From Chondrus crispus (taxonomy: Eukaryota > Rhodophyta > Florideophyceae > Gigartinales > Gigartinaceae): a stretch of DNA of 64,000 nt. Made by a program: the position numbers and the translations under genes. The stretch is from positions 81,319 through 145,318 of the forward strand of contig NW_005179022.1 of assembly GCF_000350225.1 (NCBI RefSeq), in the 5' to 3' direction. Below, piece after piece: positions 1-9,299 of the stretch. The notes under the pieces are model-generated. The model was given only the letters and a program-made list of their open reading frames with translations. It did no database searches and was not told the DNA's origin. Every line of letters begins with the position of its first letter. Position 1 is the stretch's first letter.

Positions 1-16
1 AGAAAAGATCACACCA

Positions 17-240
17 TGAGGGTGTGTCTCAACATGCCCCGTTTTTCTGCAGTTTGCTTTGCTTTGCCCAAAGAGGTGATTTGGCGTGCTATGAGTGGCT
101 CCTACGTTTTAATTTTTGAGTTTAAGAAAAGCAAGGGCTTTTCTTAAAGAATTTAAAAGTATTCCTGGCAAAACCGGGCCAAGGCAAAGCAAAAACCAGC
201 CTGTTAAGACACACCCTCAGCCTGTTAAGACACACCCTCA
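17..240. repeat. MITE-like element with 18-bp terminal inverted repeats
   Basis: The left end TGAGGGTGTGTCTCAACA (17-34) is matched on the opposite strand by the right end TGTTAAGACACACCCTCA (223-240) with one mismatch. There is no coding capacity inside. The right end is preceded by a direct copy of the same 21-bp terminus (199-219), and another inverted copy starts at 241, so several copies have piled up. I could not assign a target-site duplication. Confidence 0.55.
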
Positions 241-305
241 GGGTGTGTCTTAACAGGCTGGTATTACAGGCTGGTTTTACAGGCTGGTTTTACAGGCTGG
301 TTTTT
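196..305. repeat. Nested inverted and tandem repeats
   Basis: CAGCCTGTTAAGACACACCC (218-237) is followed after 3 bp by its perfect reverse complement (241-260), a 20-bp-arm hairpin. It runs into three tandem 14-bp units, tacaggctggtttt, to about 305. This is probably the junction of two copies of the element at 17-240. Confidence 0.7.
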
Positions 306-419
306 AGGGGGTGTGTCCATGTCGATCAGATTCACTTACCAGCGTCAGTGCCAGTGGCCGAGAAAGAAACGTTGCAAGTGTTTCTTTCCATTGCAGCGGC
401 TGTCGTTCCACAATGTGGC

Positions 420-840
420 TACAGTGGTGCCTCCTCAATAGTTCGCAGTTGAATAGTTCGTTTGGTCAATAGTTCGCCTTTCGGACCTCGCCTTTCGGAC
501 CATGTCACGCCTTCTCAGACGTGTACACGTGTACTCGTGTAGACCGTTGTGGTCCCGACCGTTGTTTGAGGGAGTGGAGGTTTTAGGCTAAAACTTTTAG
601 CAGAAAGGACAAGTCTTATTGCGGCCAGCGAAGGACTTCGTCGGGCAAAACGAGTATTTTTTGAGACCTACCGAGAGCAGACAAGGAATAGAACACGGCA
701 GACAATCATTTCAGAGCATTCTAAGCACCTAACAATAAATGGACATGTGCCAGAAAGGCGAGCATAATAGTTCCTTCTGTCAATAGTTCGTATCTGTGGG
801 TCCTGGCACGGGGGCGAACTATTGAGAGGTACCTACTGTA
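420..840. mobile_element. Tc1/mariner-type MITE with TA ends
   Basis: The left end TA-CAGTGGTGCCTCCTCAATAG and the reverse complement of the right end TA-CAGTAGGTACCTCTCAATAG match at all but a few positions over about 24 bp and are bounded by TA dinucleotides, as for Tc1/mariner/pogo elements. The 9-mer caatagttc recurs internally at 434, 470 and 781. No ORF. A related terminus lies near 15089. Confidence 0.65.
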
Positions 841-1356
841 GTGATAACGTGAACGCAAGAGGGATTAACAAAACGTCTAAACAGAGCTTGAGTACTGGCT
901 ACCGGTAGCCTGGCCTGCTAATGTGGTCCGGCCACGCGTACGCATGGCGCATAAAAGGGCAAAGAGGTGACGAGTCACTTTCGCGATCCGCTAGCAAGTG
1001 CCTTCCCTCACAATGTTCAATGCACTGTTGAGATCTGTCGAATCGCGTACAATAGTGAGAAAGATATCTGCGATCTACTCTCGAAAGACAGGCACATGCC
1101 TTATCCGGCTGGAGTTCACAAGAAATGGTCTTTTACTCTTCGTACCTTATACCGCGTAAAACTACTCTCACTCCTGGCGCCGAGTTGGCATCCAAGAAGG
1201 CTCTGCTGATGTGCCTGTCCTTTGCGAAAAGAGACAATGGCAGCACCGTTACAAAATTCCATCTATCCTCTACCGTCGCAGAAAGGGGAGAAACGGAAAG
1301 TTGGTTTTTGTCGTGCTACTCACAATCTACGCAATATTGCACCTATGGGCAGCGAT
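841..1356. other. Intergenic, no gene seen
   Basis: A TATA-like cataaaaggg sits at about 950-959, but no convincing coding frame follows on the plus strand. The segment is the 3' flank of the CotH gene. Confidence 0.5.
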
Positions 1357-4300
1357 TCATGGTAGCTGCGAGCCAATCTTGTGACGGCGCACGTCAGCGT
1401 GCTCCTTGATGTCAACAAAGTCTTGAGGATTGTTTGACTCTACCCACTCTTTCTGCCACCCAGCCTTGCCCACTCTCTTTCTCGTCTCGTCAATTGCTTT
1501 GACGACGCGGCTGCTCAGGAGGCCTACCTCTTTTTCATACCCCGCCTTGCCGAAATATCCTTCAATCATCGAGCGCAGGACATGCTGGAGCGATGCACGG
1601 ATTTTCTCGTTCTTCGAATCGTAGATCGCTTCGAAAAGCTTGGTCTTGTATCGATCCTTCTTCGCCGGCTGATAGATGTAGTTCGAAATCCAATCGCGGT
1701 ACGGGTTGCGCACTTCGCTTCCGTCCTTGTATTCGTCCCATAGTGTGTTGTCCAGGTCCCAAGTGATCATATACCACTTCTTCTCCTGCTTTGGTTCACC
1801 TTCATCATCCATGACAGGTTTCATGTCTTCATCTAGAGCATCACGGCAAAGATAAAACATGTAATCGTTATCGCCATTAGCGGCAATACTGTCCCAATGC
1901 GAAGTAAGAAGAACGCCCGCCAAGTAACCATTGATGCTATCCATGTCGAACATTGCGCGGATCTCATCCTCCGACGGGTTTGAGTGCAATAATCTGATGA
2001 GTGACAGCATCTTTTCATCGCCTTCAACCAAGTCTTCTTCATTCTTTGGTTTGTTCCCTCTCACAAGTTCCTGCTCCCAACCGGTGCGTGAGTACTTGTC
2101 CTCGTCAAAAAAGGCTTGTCCCCTATCTGCTTGGATTAAGTATCCCTCGAGCTTTTCTCCAGGAACACGCTCAAACCGCGTCTTGACAAACGTCTTGTCT
2201 ATGTCTTCGGTAATAACGTAGAGACCCTTCGGATCGTAGAGCCGCCCGTTGTATGGTACGCGGTATGCCGGATTCATCGAATCGTAGCCTTCCTCAACAG
2301 TCCTACCGTTTGTCACATACAAAGTGCAGAAGTCTGCGCGATACACCAAACCGCCGTTTGTCCGCCACGGTCGCTGGGCATCAGTGTCGCCCTGCACAGC
2401 CTTTCGGAAGACATTGCCAGCGAGCAACTCTCGCACCTTGGACGGATCGTTTCGACTCGCGCGCATTGAGAAGCCTTGTACTCCAAGGAACCGACGATCG
2501 TCAAATTTTGACGGCAGTTCGATATTCTTAATGCCATCGTCGCGCCAAGCATATACCCTTGTCGCGTCAAACTTGAATTTGAATTGCCGTTTGATGTTCC
2601 CCACTGACAGGCTACCACGGACTCTGATGCCGACATCTTTTATGACATGGTCGTCAAAGATGAGTTCGTCAACAAGACCGTAACCGGTATCGGCGTGTTT
2701 CTCACCATCTTGGAGAACCTTTTCGAAGACAAGTTGATGAATACGGATGTACACGTGATGGTGCGTGTCATTGAAGATGTAATTGGACGACATCTCAAAG
2801 ACGTCTGACCCAGACATGTCAGGCTTACCGCTTTCCTGAACAAAGACGGGCTCGAAAATGGTGCTAACATCTTCAGGAGATTCCTCGGTCGCGGATGGAG
2901 CGCTGCCCGCTGTCTCAGCAGTAACTGGCTTGGACTCCCCGTCAGGAATCGGCGGAACCACCACCGATGGGATGGAATGAGTCTCCGTGGTCGGCGTAAC
3001 CAATGTATCCCCAGCGCCAGGAGCTTCAATCTCCGCAGGAGGTGGTACTTGTGTCGGTCCCACAGCTGGATCGTCAATTTCTCCAGTGGCTGGAGCATTA
3101 GCCTCTGAAGAAGGAGGGGCTTCAGTCCTTCCAGGTGCTGGTACCTCAGTATCTTCCCCGGGTGTGACTTCAGCTTCTTCAGAAGCCGGAGTCTCCTTGG
3201 CGGGCGGCGTCTTTTTCTCCTCGATGTGTGCTGCTTCGGTCGTTGCAGGGTCAAGCGTCTCCGTCTCCTTCGCGGATGGTGCCTCAGTCTTCGTAGACGC
3301 AGGTGCCTCAGTTTCCCCAGCAGACGGGGCCTCCATCTCCGTTGGTGTAGGTGGGGCCTCAGTCGTTGCAGACGCTGATGTCTCTGTATTCTCAGCGACT
3401 TGCGCATCCTTTGTTACAGGCGCCGATATCTCTGTCTCCTCTGTGGGTCCTGCTTCTGTCGTTGGAGATACGGGTGCTTCCGTCGTTGCAGATACAGGTA
3501 TCTCTGATGCTTCTGTGGTTGATGCATCGGTTGGTGGTGCAGCAGGTGCTTCCGTCGTTGCAGGCACAGGTACCTCTGATTCTTCTGTGGTTGGTGCATC
3601 GGTCGGTGGTGCAGCAGGTGCCTCAGTCTCCCCAGCAAATGGTGCGTCTGCCTCTACTCGTGCAGGTGCTGTCGGCATCTCCACGTCTTCTGTGATCGGA
3701 GCTTCCATCTTTGCTGAACTAAGTGCCTCAGACTCCCCAGAAGCTGGGGCCTCAGTCGCTGCTGAACCAGGTGCTTCAGTCTCTGCAGATGTCGCCGTCT
3801 CCGTCTCCCCGGTGATTTTTGCTTCTGTCGTTGCAGGTTCGAGCGTCTCTGTCTCCTCTGTGGGTGCCGCTTCTGTAGATATGGGTGCAGGTGCTTCAGT
3901 CTCTGCAGATGTCGCCGTCTCCGTCTCCCCGGTGGTTTTTGCTTCTGTCGTTGCAGGTTCGAGCGTCTCTGTCTCCTCCGTGGGTGCCGCTTCTGTAGAT
4001 ATAGGTGCAGGTGCTTCAGTCTCTGCAGATGTCGCCGTCTCCGTCTCCCCGGTGGTTTTTGCTTCTGTCGTTGCAGGTTCGAGCGTCTCTGTCTCCTCCG
4101 TGGGTGCCGCTTCTGTAGATATAGGTGCAGGTGCTTCAGTCTCTGCAGATGTCGCCGTCTCCGTCTCCCCGGTGGTTTTTGCTTCTGTCGTTGCAGGTTC
4201 GGGCGTCTCTGTCTCCTCCGTGGGTGCCGCTTCTGTAGATATAGGTGCAGGTGCTTCCGCCTCATTCATGATTGGGGTTTCTGTCGTTGCAGGTGCAGAT

Positions 4301-4950
4301 GCCTCGGTTACTGTAGGTACTGCCATCTCTGCACCCCCTGTGGTTGATGCCTCGGCCGTTGCATTGGCGGGCTCCTCCTTGTCCTCAGTGCTTGGCGCTT
4401 CTGTCGTTTCAGGAGCAGTTGCAGGTGCATCAATCTCCTCAGCAGGTGGTGCGTCCGTCTCTACTGTAGTAGATGTTGCTTCGATCGATGCAGGTGCCTC
4501 ATTCTCCTCAGTAGGTAGAGCTGTTGTCTCCGTCGGTGCTGGTGTTGCTTCCGCCGATGGAGGTATGGCAGTCTCCTTCTCCTCCATGGTTGGTGCCACG
4601 GTTTTTGCAGTTACGGGTGCCTCATTTTCCTCAGCAGAGGGAGCTTCGGCCTCTACCGCTTCCGCTGGTGCATCGGCTGATGCAGGCGTCGGGGTCTCCT
4701 TGGCTTCTGTAGTTGGCGTTTCGGTCTTTGCAGGTACAGATTCGTCCATCTCCTCGGTAGGTAGAGCTTCCGTCTCCGTCGGTGCAAGTGTTGCCTCTCC
4801 CGATGTAGGCGCTGGGGTCCCGCCGTCCTCTATGGTCGGCGGTTCGACCGCCGCATGCGCAGATGTGCCCACCTCCTCGGCGGGGGGAGGCGCATCGGTC
4901 ACAGGACGCGGATCGGTGGTGGTCTCTGCAGCGGGGACAGTGTCGGACAT
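1357..4950 (-). CDS. CotH-domain protein with long Thr/Glu/Pro/Ala-rich N-terminus
   Basis: Encodes about 1197 residues without introns. Residues 1-700 are a low-complexity acidic stalk rich in Ala, Pro, Thr, Glu and Ser. It includes four near-identical 40-residue repeats at about residues 234-393. From about residue 715 to the end it matches the CotH family (spore-coat protein H, atypical kinase-like): a GIRVRGSLS segment followed by a K-x-F-K-F strand, an NDYMFYLC segment, and WYMITWDLDNTLWD near the C-terminus with the invariant W-D-L-D. Family knowledge suggests a kinase-like fold; its substrate here is unknown. I chose the ATG at 4950 because a TATA box lies 125 bp upstream; the frame stays open to 5337, but that part reads like promoter DNA. 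I see no signal peptide, so an intracellular location is possible. Confidence 0.8.
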   Translation of the reverse strand: MSDTVPAAETTTDPRPVTDAPPPAEEVGTSAHAAVEPPTIEDGGTPAPTSGEATLAPTETEALPTEEMDESVPAKTETPTTEAKETPTPASADAPAEAVEAEAPSAEENEAPVTAKTVAPTMEEKETAIPPSAEATPAPTETTALPTEENEAPASIEATSTTVETDAPPAEEIDAPATAPETTEAPSTEDKEEPANATAEASTTGGAEMAVPTVTEASAPATTETPIMNEAEAPAPISTEAAPTEETETPEPATTEAKTTGETETATSAETEAPAPISTEAAPTEETETLEPATTEAKTTGETETATSAETEAPAPISTEAAPTEETETLEPATTEAKTTGETETATSAETEAPAPISTEAAPTEETETLEPATTEAKITGETETATSAETEAPGSAATEAPASGESEALSSAKMEAPITEDVEMPTAPARVEADAPFAGETEAPAAPPTDAPTTEESEVPVPATTEAPAAPPTDASTTEASEIPVSATTEAPVSPTTEAGPTEETEISAPVTKDAQVAENTETSASATTEAPPTPTEMEAPSAGETEAPASTKTEAPSAKETETLDPATTEAAHIEEKKTPPAKETPASEEAEVTPGEDTEVPAPGRTEAPPSSEANAPATGEIDDPAVGPTQVPPPAEIEAPGAGDTLVTPTTETHSIPSVVVPPIPDGESKPVTAETAGSAPSATEESPEDVSTIFEPVFVQESGKPDMSGSDVFEMSSNYIFNDTHHHVYIRIHQLVFEKVLQDGEKHADTGYGLVDELIFDDHVIKDVGIRVRGSLSVGNIKRQFKFKFDATRVYAWRDDGIKNIELPSKFDDRRFLGVQGFSMRASRNDPSKVRELLAGNVFRKAVQGDTDAQRPWRTNGGLVYRADFCTLYVTNGRTVEEGYDSMNPAYRVPYNGRLYDPKGLYVITEDIDKTFVKTRFERVPGEKLEGYLIQADRGQAFFDEDKYSRTGWEQELVRGNKPKNEEDLVEGDEKMLSLIRLLHSNPSEDEIRAMFDMDSINGYLAGVLLTSHWDSIAANGDNDYMFYLCRDALDEDMKPVMDDEGEPKQEKKWYMITWDLDNTLWDEYKDGSEVRNPYRDWISNYIYQPAKKDRYKTKLFEAIYDSKNEKIRASLQHVLRSMIEGYFGKAGYEKEVGLLSSRVVKAIDETRKRVGKAGWQKEWVESNNPQDFVDIKEHADVRRHKIGSQLP
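3771..4250 (-). repeat. Four tandem 120-bp units coding 40-residue repeats
   Basis: Units start at 3771, 3891, 4011 and 4131 and differ by only a few bases (for example TTCGAG/TTCGGG). They keep the reading frame of the CotH gene (120 = 40 codons). Their near identity implies recent expansion or gene conversion. The reading frame on the opposite strand through this part is an artefact of the same composition. Confidence 0.9.
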
Positions 4951-5071
4951 GGTTGGAATGGCGTCAATGCTCTCGTGCGCGGGAGGGAAGGATGTGTGTG
5001 GTTCTTTGGCTCGGACCTTTGGCTCAGTGCTGCGTGCATCGCGGGGATCCCCCAGTCCCGCAAAGCCGGCA

Positions 5072-5080
5072 CTTATATAG
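5072..5080 (-). promoter_or_regulatory. TATA box of the CotH gene
   Basis: On the minus strand the sequence reads CTATATAAG, a near-consensus TATA box, about 125 bp before the ATG at 4950. Confidence 0.6.
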
Positions 5081-5504
5081 GTGGGCGGGCGCGGCGCGTT
5101 TGGCACAGAAGGCTGGAAGGTGGGAGGCCAAGTCGCAGCGAGCGGAGGGATGCTTGTAGCAAGCAAATGGATGCAAACGGGAAATACTGTATCTGGCGGT
5201 GTCGAAAAGCGGTTTGGCGGCCGCGCGCGCGCGGTGGTGGCGTTCCATGCGCACTCGGAAGGCTGGCGACTGGCACGGAGGCGATGGACTTTTGAACTGG
5301 CTGGGGGGCATTGGTGGAGCGGTGGACATGTTGGCAACGGGAGGCAAAACGGAAGCGGTAGCGGACCGGGCGAGGCTTTAATCAGGCTCTACGGTACTCT
5401 ACAGCAGGGGGAGATCCGGGGGAGGTGCTTGCCATGCCCACCTGCCGGCGGGGGGCGACGAGCAAAGCGGGGAGAGGACTCTGTCGGAAGACGCGGACAG
5501 CAAG

Positions 5505-5789
5505 TCACGGGCGTGAGCAGTCGAGATTGCGGCAGACGCAGCGCTTGGTGCTCGGGTTGCACATGAGCTTGCGACAGACGCAGCGGTACCTGCCGCGGTA
5601 GGTCTCTTCGATGAGCTGCGGGGCGTCTTCGCTCGCCGGGGCGATGGAGAACATGTCGTCGTCCAGCGGAGCGACTTCGGAGGCCACGCACTCCTCCGCG
5701 TCCCCAGCGCGCGGGGCCGGCGAGGCAGAGGCGAGTAGCAGCAGAAACGAGAGCAGCAGGCATAGCTGCAGGAGCGTGCGGCAAGACAT
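5505..5789 (-). CDS. Small secreted cysteine-rich peptide precursor (94 aa)
   Basis: The 94-residue product starts at the ATG at 5789. Residues 4-22 form a clear signal peptide (a Leu-rich run followed by ASAS-AP). Residues 24-64 are acidic and low in Cys, like a propeptide. The C-terminal 27 residues, after an R-G-R site, are basic and hold six cysteines (70, 72, 77, 84, 86, 91) with spacing C-x-C-x4-C-x6-C-x-C-x4-C. The two halves are repeats of one another: RCVCRKLMC and RCVCRNLDC. This signal/acidic pro-region/cationic cysteine-rich layout is typical of host-defence or signalling peptides. I cannot name a family. A TATA-like site lies 131 bp upstream. A longer in-frame start at 5834 is less likely because it would bury the signal peptide. 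Confidence 0.7.
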   Translation of the reverse strand: MSCRTLLQLCLLLSFLLLLASASPAPRAGDAEECVASEVAPLDDDMFSIAPASEDAPQLIEETYRGRYRCVCRKLMCNPSTKRCVCRNLDCSRP

Positions 5790-5919
5790 GGCAGGATTGT
5801 GGAGGCGTGGGAGCTGGGCCGTGCGAGTCTGCAAAGCTTTGTGGGTTGATGCGGAATGGTGTGGATTGGTGTGGATTGGTGATACGGGGGGAGCAGGCGG
5901 GGAAGGGCTTCGGGAGCGG

Positions 5920-5927
5920 TATTTATG
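5920..5927 (-). promoter_or_regulatory. TATA-like box of the small secreted peptide gene
   Basis: The minus strand reads CATAAATA about 131 bp upstream of the ATG at 5789, the same spacing as for the CotH gene. Confidence 0.5.
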
Positions 5928-6060
5928 CTGGTTGCAGGCGCGGTGTGTGTGTGAACGCCGGTGTGGTGCGGCTCCGCGTGGCGACGGGCGGGCGGGGGGG
6001 CGGCATAGCGTGCGTCCGACGACGGCGGCGTAGCTGCCGACGACGGCGACGTAACGGCGG

Positions 6061-6110
6061 GCGGCGGAGGGCGGCGGAGGGCGGCGGAGGGCGGCGGAGG
6101 GCGGCGGAGG
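6061..6110. repeat. Five tandem copies of GCGGCGGAGG
   Basis: Five exact 10-bp units, preceded by a degenerate double copy of a GCCGACGACGGCG-type unit at about 6014-6058. Noncoding minisatellite upstream of the secreted-peptide gene. Confidence 0.9.
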
Positions 6111-6187
6111 ACTCGGAGGGCTGACGGGACCTGCTTGTAGAGCTTGTGAAGCTTGCAGAGTTATTGTAAGCCTCTCGCTTTACAAAA

Positions 6188-6211
6188 AGCTAGAATCGGA
6201 TTCGAACCGAT
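6188..6211 (-). other. tRNA 3'-end-like fragment (T arm plus acceptor strand)
   Basis: On the minus strand, ATCGG-TTCGAAT-CCGAT forms a perfect T arm with a canonical TTCGAAT loop. It is followed by a 7-nt acceptor-like strand TCTAGCT and a run of T, like a pol III terminator. I found no matching AGCTAGA 5' strand, D arm or anticodon arm within 100 bp either side. It is therefore most likely a tRNA fragment or a SINE piece, not a working gene. Confidence 0.35.
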
Positions 6212-6252
6212 CTTTTTAAGGGGCTTGCGAAGGTTGGAGAGGTGGAGGAAGA

Positions 6253-6318
6253 GCTTCTACAGCTGCTTCTACAGCTGCTTCTACAGCTTATAGATCCGGA
6301 TCTATAAGGTGTAGAAGC
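6253..6318. repeat. Tandem GCTTCTACAGCT units leading into a 42-bp palindrome
   Basis: Three 12-bp GCTTCTACAGCT units (6253-6288) run into an inverted repeat centred at 6297/6298. Its 21-bp arms (6277-6297 and 6298-6318) have one mismatch; the core CTTATAGATCCGGATCTATAA is a perfect palindrome. Confidence 0.85.
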
Positions 6319-7063
6319 TCTTCTGGTAGAGGAGGCGGAGGGGGAAGAGGGAGGGAGTTATGTAACTCGGTCCCTGTAAACAGCGGGCAGCGGGGCGGGG
6401 CGCACGGCGGAGATAAAGAAGAGCAGAGAGAGGACGCGGAGGACGTGGAGGACGTGGGCGTCGGCACGTGCTGCTGCCGTGGCGCCGTGTGTCGCGCCGT
6501 GTCACCATGCCGTGTGTCGCTCCGTGTCGCCATGCCGTGTGGGGCCGTGTGCCGACGTGGAGTGCGAAATGCCGGGCCAGGGAATGGCCCTTGAACTTTC
6601 CTATTTTTTTGGCGCATCCGCGGGCAGCCGCCCCGAACAGTACGCCCCGAACAGTACGCCCCGAACAGTACGCCTGCGCGCTTACAGAGCAGTCGTACAC
6701 CACGTGGCCACGTTGAAACCGTCCCCACGTCACATACGTCGTCCACGTACTACACATAGTACACGTATCATCACAGGCTCTGTCCCTCTGTCCACCAGGC
6801 TCTGTTGACAGAGACATCAGCAGCGTCACCCGCTCCCTTTCATCGCGCCGCTGCCCACCAGGTACGCCCAGGTACGCCCAACTATAGACTTTTTATCGCC
6901 GCATCACGAAGCACCTACGCATTCGTCTACACCCTACCCTCCTTCCTTACATGAAATAGACACACACACACACATACAGACACACGCACGACACACACAC
7001 ACGACACACGGCCGCTCACACACAAAATAAAGCAACCACAAAACGCCACCAACCGACCAACGC
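6319..7063. other. Intergenic with simple repeats, 3' flank of the phosphatase gene
   Basis: No gene seen. It holds degenerate GCCGTGTGTCGC repeats at about 6480-6545, three exact 14-bp CCGAACAGTACGCC units at 6633-6674, and a CA-rich microsatellite at about 6958-7024. The overlapping frames here show only repeat-derived composition. Confidence 0.6.
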
Positions 7064-7978
7064 TCACAGAAAATAGGGTACCGAGTTGCGCGGCGGGATC
7101 GCCGCGTGCTCCCTCGCATCCTCCTTGAAGATCTTAAACTCCTTGTTCAGGTGCTCATCAAAGCTCATGATCGCGGCCACGTTTCCGCACCGGTAGCAAT
7201 AATTCGGCGCCGACCACACCGTCACGATCTTCTCGTCAAACATGTACTTGTACCCTTCCTGCACGAGCTGATGCGCGCGGCAGATCAAGTCCAAGTCGTT
7301 GATCTGGTTAAACTCCCTGGTCACGCGCGCGCCAAACAGCCACCCGGCCCCGCGGGGGGACACGGCCCACGTCGCCACGTCCTCCGGGTCCGACCACATC
7401 AGGTCGCAGAACGCGCCCTCGGGCGGGATCTCCTGCCGTCGGTCGATCGTGCGAATCTGGTCCAGCGTCCGGATGTCCGGCGACAGCCCGCCGTGCACGC
7501 ACAGCACGGCCCCGTCGATCAGCGCCGCGATCGTCAGGTAGTCAAACACCTCGCAGCAGTACTTCCATGCGTTGGCTGTCCCGTACTTGCGCTGGCATTC
7601 GTCGTAAAACCCGTACACCTGCGTGATCTGCCGCGACTCGTGGTTGCCGCGCAGCAGCGTGATGTTGGAAGGGTACCGCGCCTTCAGGCATAGCAGCAGA
7701 GTAAACGTCTCCAGCGAGTTGTATCCCCGGTCTACAAAGTCCCCCATGAACACATAATCCGTCTGCGGGATGTCCCCGCCCGTCTTGAACAGGTTTAGCA
7801 AGTCGTGAAATTGCCCGTGGATGTCCCCAGACACAGTGCACGGGCTCGAGATCGGCTGTACGTTGCTCTCCTCGATCAGCAGCTCCTTCACATAGTCGCA
7901 CAGTTGCTTGAGGTCCCACTCAGCCAGGTGACCCCCCTTCTTCACCTTGCTTATCCATCCGTCCAGATCCATCCCCAT
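7064..7978 (-). CDS. PPP6C: Serine/threonine protein phosphatase PP6 catalytic subunit
   Basis: A 304-residue protein (human PPP6C has 305), intact and without introns. It shows the full PPP-family metal-binding set: GDIHGQ near residue 49, GDFVDRG, GNHES, HGGLSP and the [11 protein letters not shown] segment. It ends in PYFL, the conserved carboxymethylated tail of PP2A-like enzymes. Closeness to PP6/Sit4 rather than PP2A or PP4 shows in the EESNVQP segment, [10 protein letters not shown] and the [11 protein letters not shown] motif. It dephosphorylates phosphoserine and phosphothreonine with two metal ions and normally works with SAPS-domain regulatory subunits in cell-cycle and stress signalling. 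No TATA box is visible upstream. This is the best-supported housekeeping gene in the window. Confidence 0.95.
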   Translation of the reverse strand: MGMDLDGWISKVKKGGHLAEWDLKQLCDYVKELLIEESNVQPISSPCTVSGDIHGQFHDLLNLFKTGGDIPQTDYVFMGDFVDRGYNSLETFTLLLCLKARYPSNITLLRGNHESRQITQVYGFYDECQRKYGTANAWKYCCEVFDYLTIAALIDGAVLCVHGGLSPDIRTLDQIRTIDRRQEIPPEGAFCDLMWSDPEDVATWAVSPRGAGWLFGARVTREFNQINDLDLICRAHQLVQEGYKYMFDEKIVTVWSAPNYCYRCGNVAAIMSFDEHLNKEFKIFKEDAREHAAIPPRNSVPYFL

Positions 7979-8918
7979 GTTTGCTCAACAAAAATGAAAA
8001 AAACAGCAACAAAAAGACGACGGCCCCACCCCCCCTTGTTGCGCACGACGAGCGATGTGGCCTTTCCGCGGCGCTGTTGCTCGGAAAACACAGACAGACG
8101 AGCGAGAACGACGGTTAAGACTAGTCACTCCTTCCAAGCTTTGCCGTCCGCAAATAGATTAACGCTCTTGACGGCAGCGGTCTCTTCGAGACGGAAACTC
8201 GACGACGCAGAAAATGTGAAACACAACAGCAGCCGTTACTCGTTGTGTGCGGCGCAGAGCACGGTGATGACAGAAGAGGGGGGCGTCATGGCGCGCCCTA
8301 CGGCCTTGCTGAAAAAAGAAAGAAAAAATCTAATTCCACGCTCCCAACCCCCTGGAGGCTTGCTGAGACTCTCCTCCTGTCCGTACACGTGTCGCTCATT
8401 TCTGTCAGTATCCCCCTTGCCCAGCATCACTGTAATCCGCATTCCCTCTCCCACCTCACAAACTCACACTTCTTTACTCCCTCCGTATCAACATAATAAG
8501 ACAATAATGAAGAAGGGAGTGAAGAAGTGTGACTCTGTCTAATCTCATCTTGTCAAGCATCAACTCATAGACGTCAACTCTACTCATACACCTACTGTAT
8601 GTACTTCATACAACTAAGATTCCCTACACACGAAATTCCTTCCTCCATTTTTACTGAATTTTCCACACAAAATGTGCTGCCAATTGCCTCCATTATGTCA
8701 AAGGACACTATCGTATTCTACTCTTCCGGTCAAACATTTCCTGTCTGCAGTCCCACCAGAATATCTCCTTAACTTGTATGTACACAACACATCCTTTGAA
8801 CATACCCATGTCCCTGTTTCCTTCCGCTGGGCATCTTCCGCGCTCATATCCTTCATCAATGCGACCGTCCCGTTCTTCAACCCACCAACTACAATCCCGC
8901 GCTCGCCAACTCCCACAC
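7979..8918. other. Intergenic, promoter side of the phosphatase gene
   Basis: No credible gene. The first 100 bp upstream of the phosphatase ATG are A/C-rich without a TATA box. The only structure is the hairpin listed separately at 8464-8532. Confidence 0.5.
8464..8532. repeat. 19-bp-arm inverted repeat
   Basis: TCACACTTCTTTACTCCCT (8464-8482) and AGGGAGTGAAGAAGTGTGA (8514-8532) pair with one mismatch around a 31-nt loop. Probably a minute foldback element or a transcript hairpin. Confidence 0.75.
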
Positions 8919-8923
8919 GACAA

Positions 8924-9216
8924 TGTAGCCGACCGCGCTCGGCTATCCCCGGCATTTGGACATGTGCAAGTAGCACAGTACTGCACTGTGCTGTATAGAT
9001 GTTCCAGCTTTATGGATTTCAGAGTCAACTGTCGGTACTGTCGGTAATGTTAGATGCTGATAAAAAAACCGCAGGCGTTAACAGCCATCGGGGGTGCAGT
9101 AGGATTTAGGTAGACCAATGTTCCTCATGACGTAAAGAGGGATATCGACAACTCTCACGACCACCTTTTACCGAACTTTTGACTCCGCCCGGCGTGCGGA
9201 GACTGGAACCGCCACA
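8924..9216 (+). repeat. 5' LTR of the chromovirus
   Basis: 293 bp, starts TGTAGCCGACCG and ends in CACA, preceded by target duplication GACAA. Confidence 0.92.
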
Positions 9217-9299
9217 GCGATCACTACGGTATGCCCAGGTATCCATTTTAGTTCTGACTAGCGGCCTTGCTCAGCATCTCCAACTCACAGAAGACAGAT

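Noticed and set aside
196..305. Short repeats with spacers resembling a CRISPR array
   Set aside because: The repeats are inverted as well as direct, without regular spacers, and the genome is eukaryotic; they are element ends.
2987..5080. A long plus-strand frame (nearly 700 codons) rich in Ala, Ser, Val and Gly
   Set aside because: It is the complement of the repetitive Thr/Glu/Pro/Ala stalk of the CotH gene; biased codons keep the reverse frame open. It has no recognisable domain, and the minus-strand CotH domain and TATA box support the other strand.
6288..6829. Two overlapping minus-strand frames of 150-175 codons between the secreted-peptide and phosphatase genes
   Set aside because: They run through palindromes and tandem repeats, have no domains and show repeat-derived composition.
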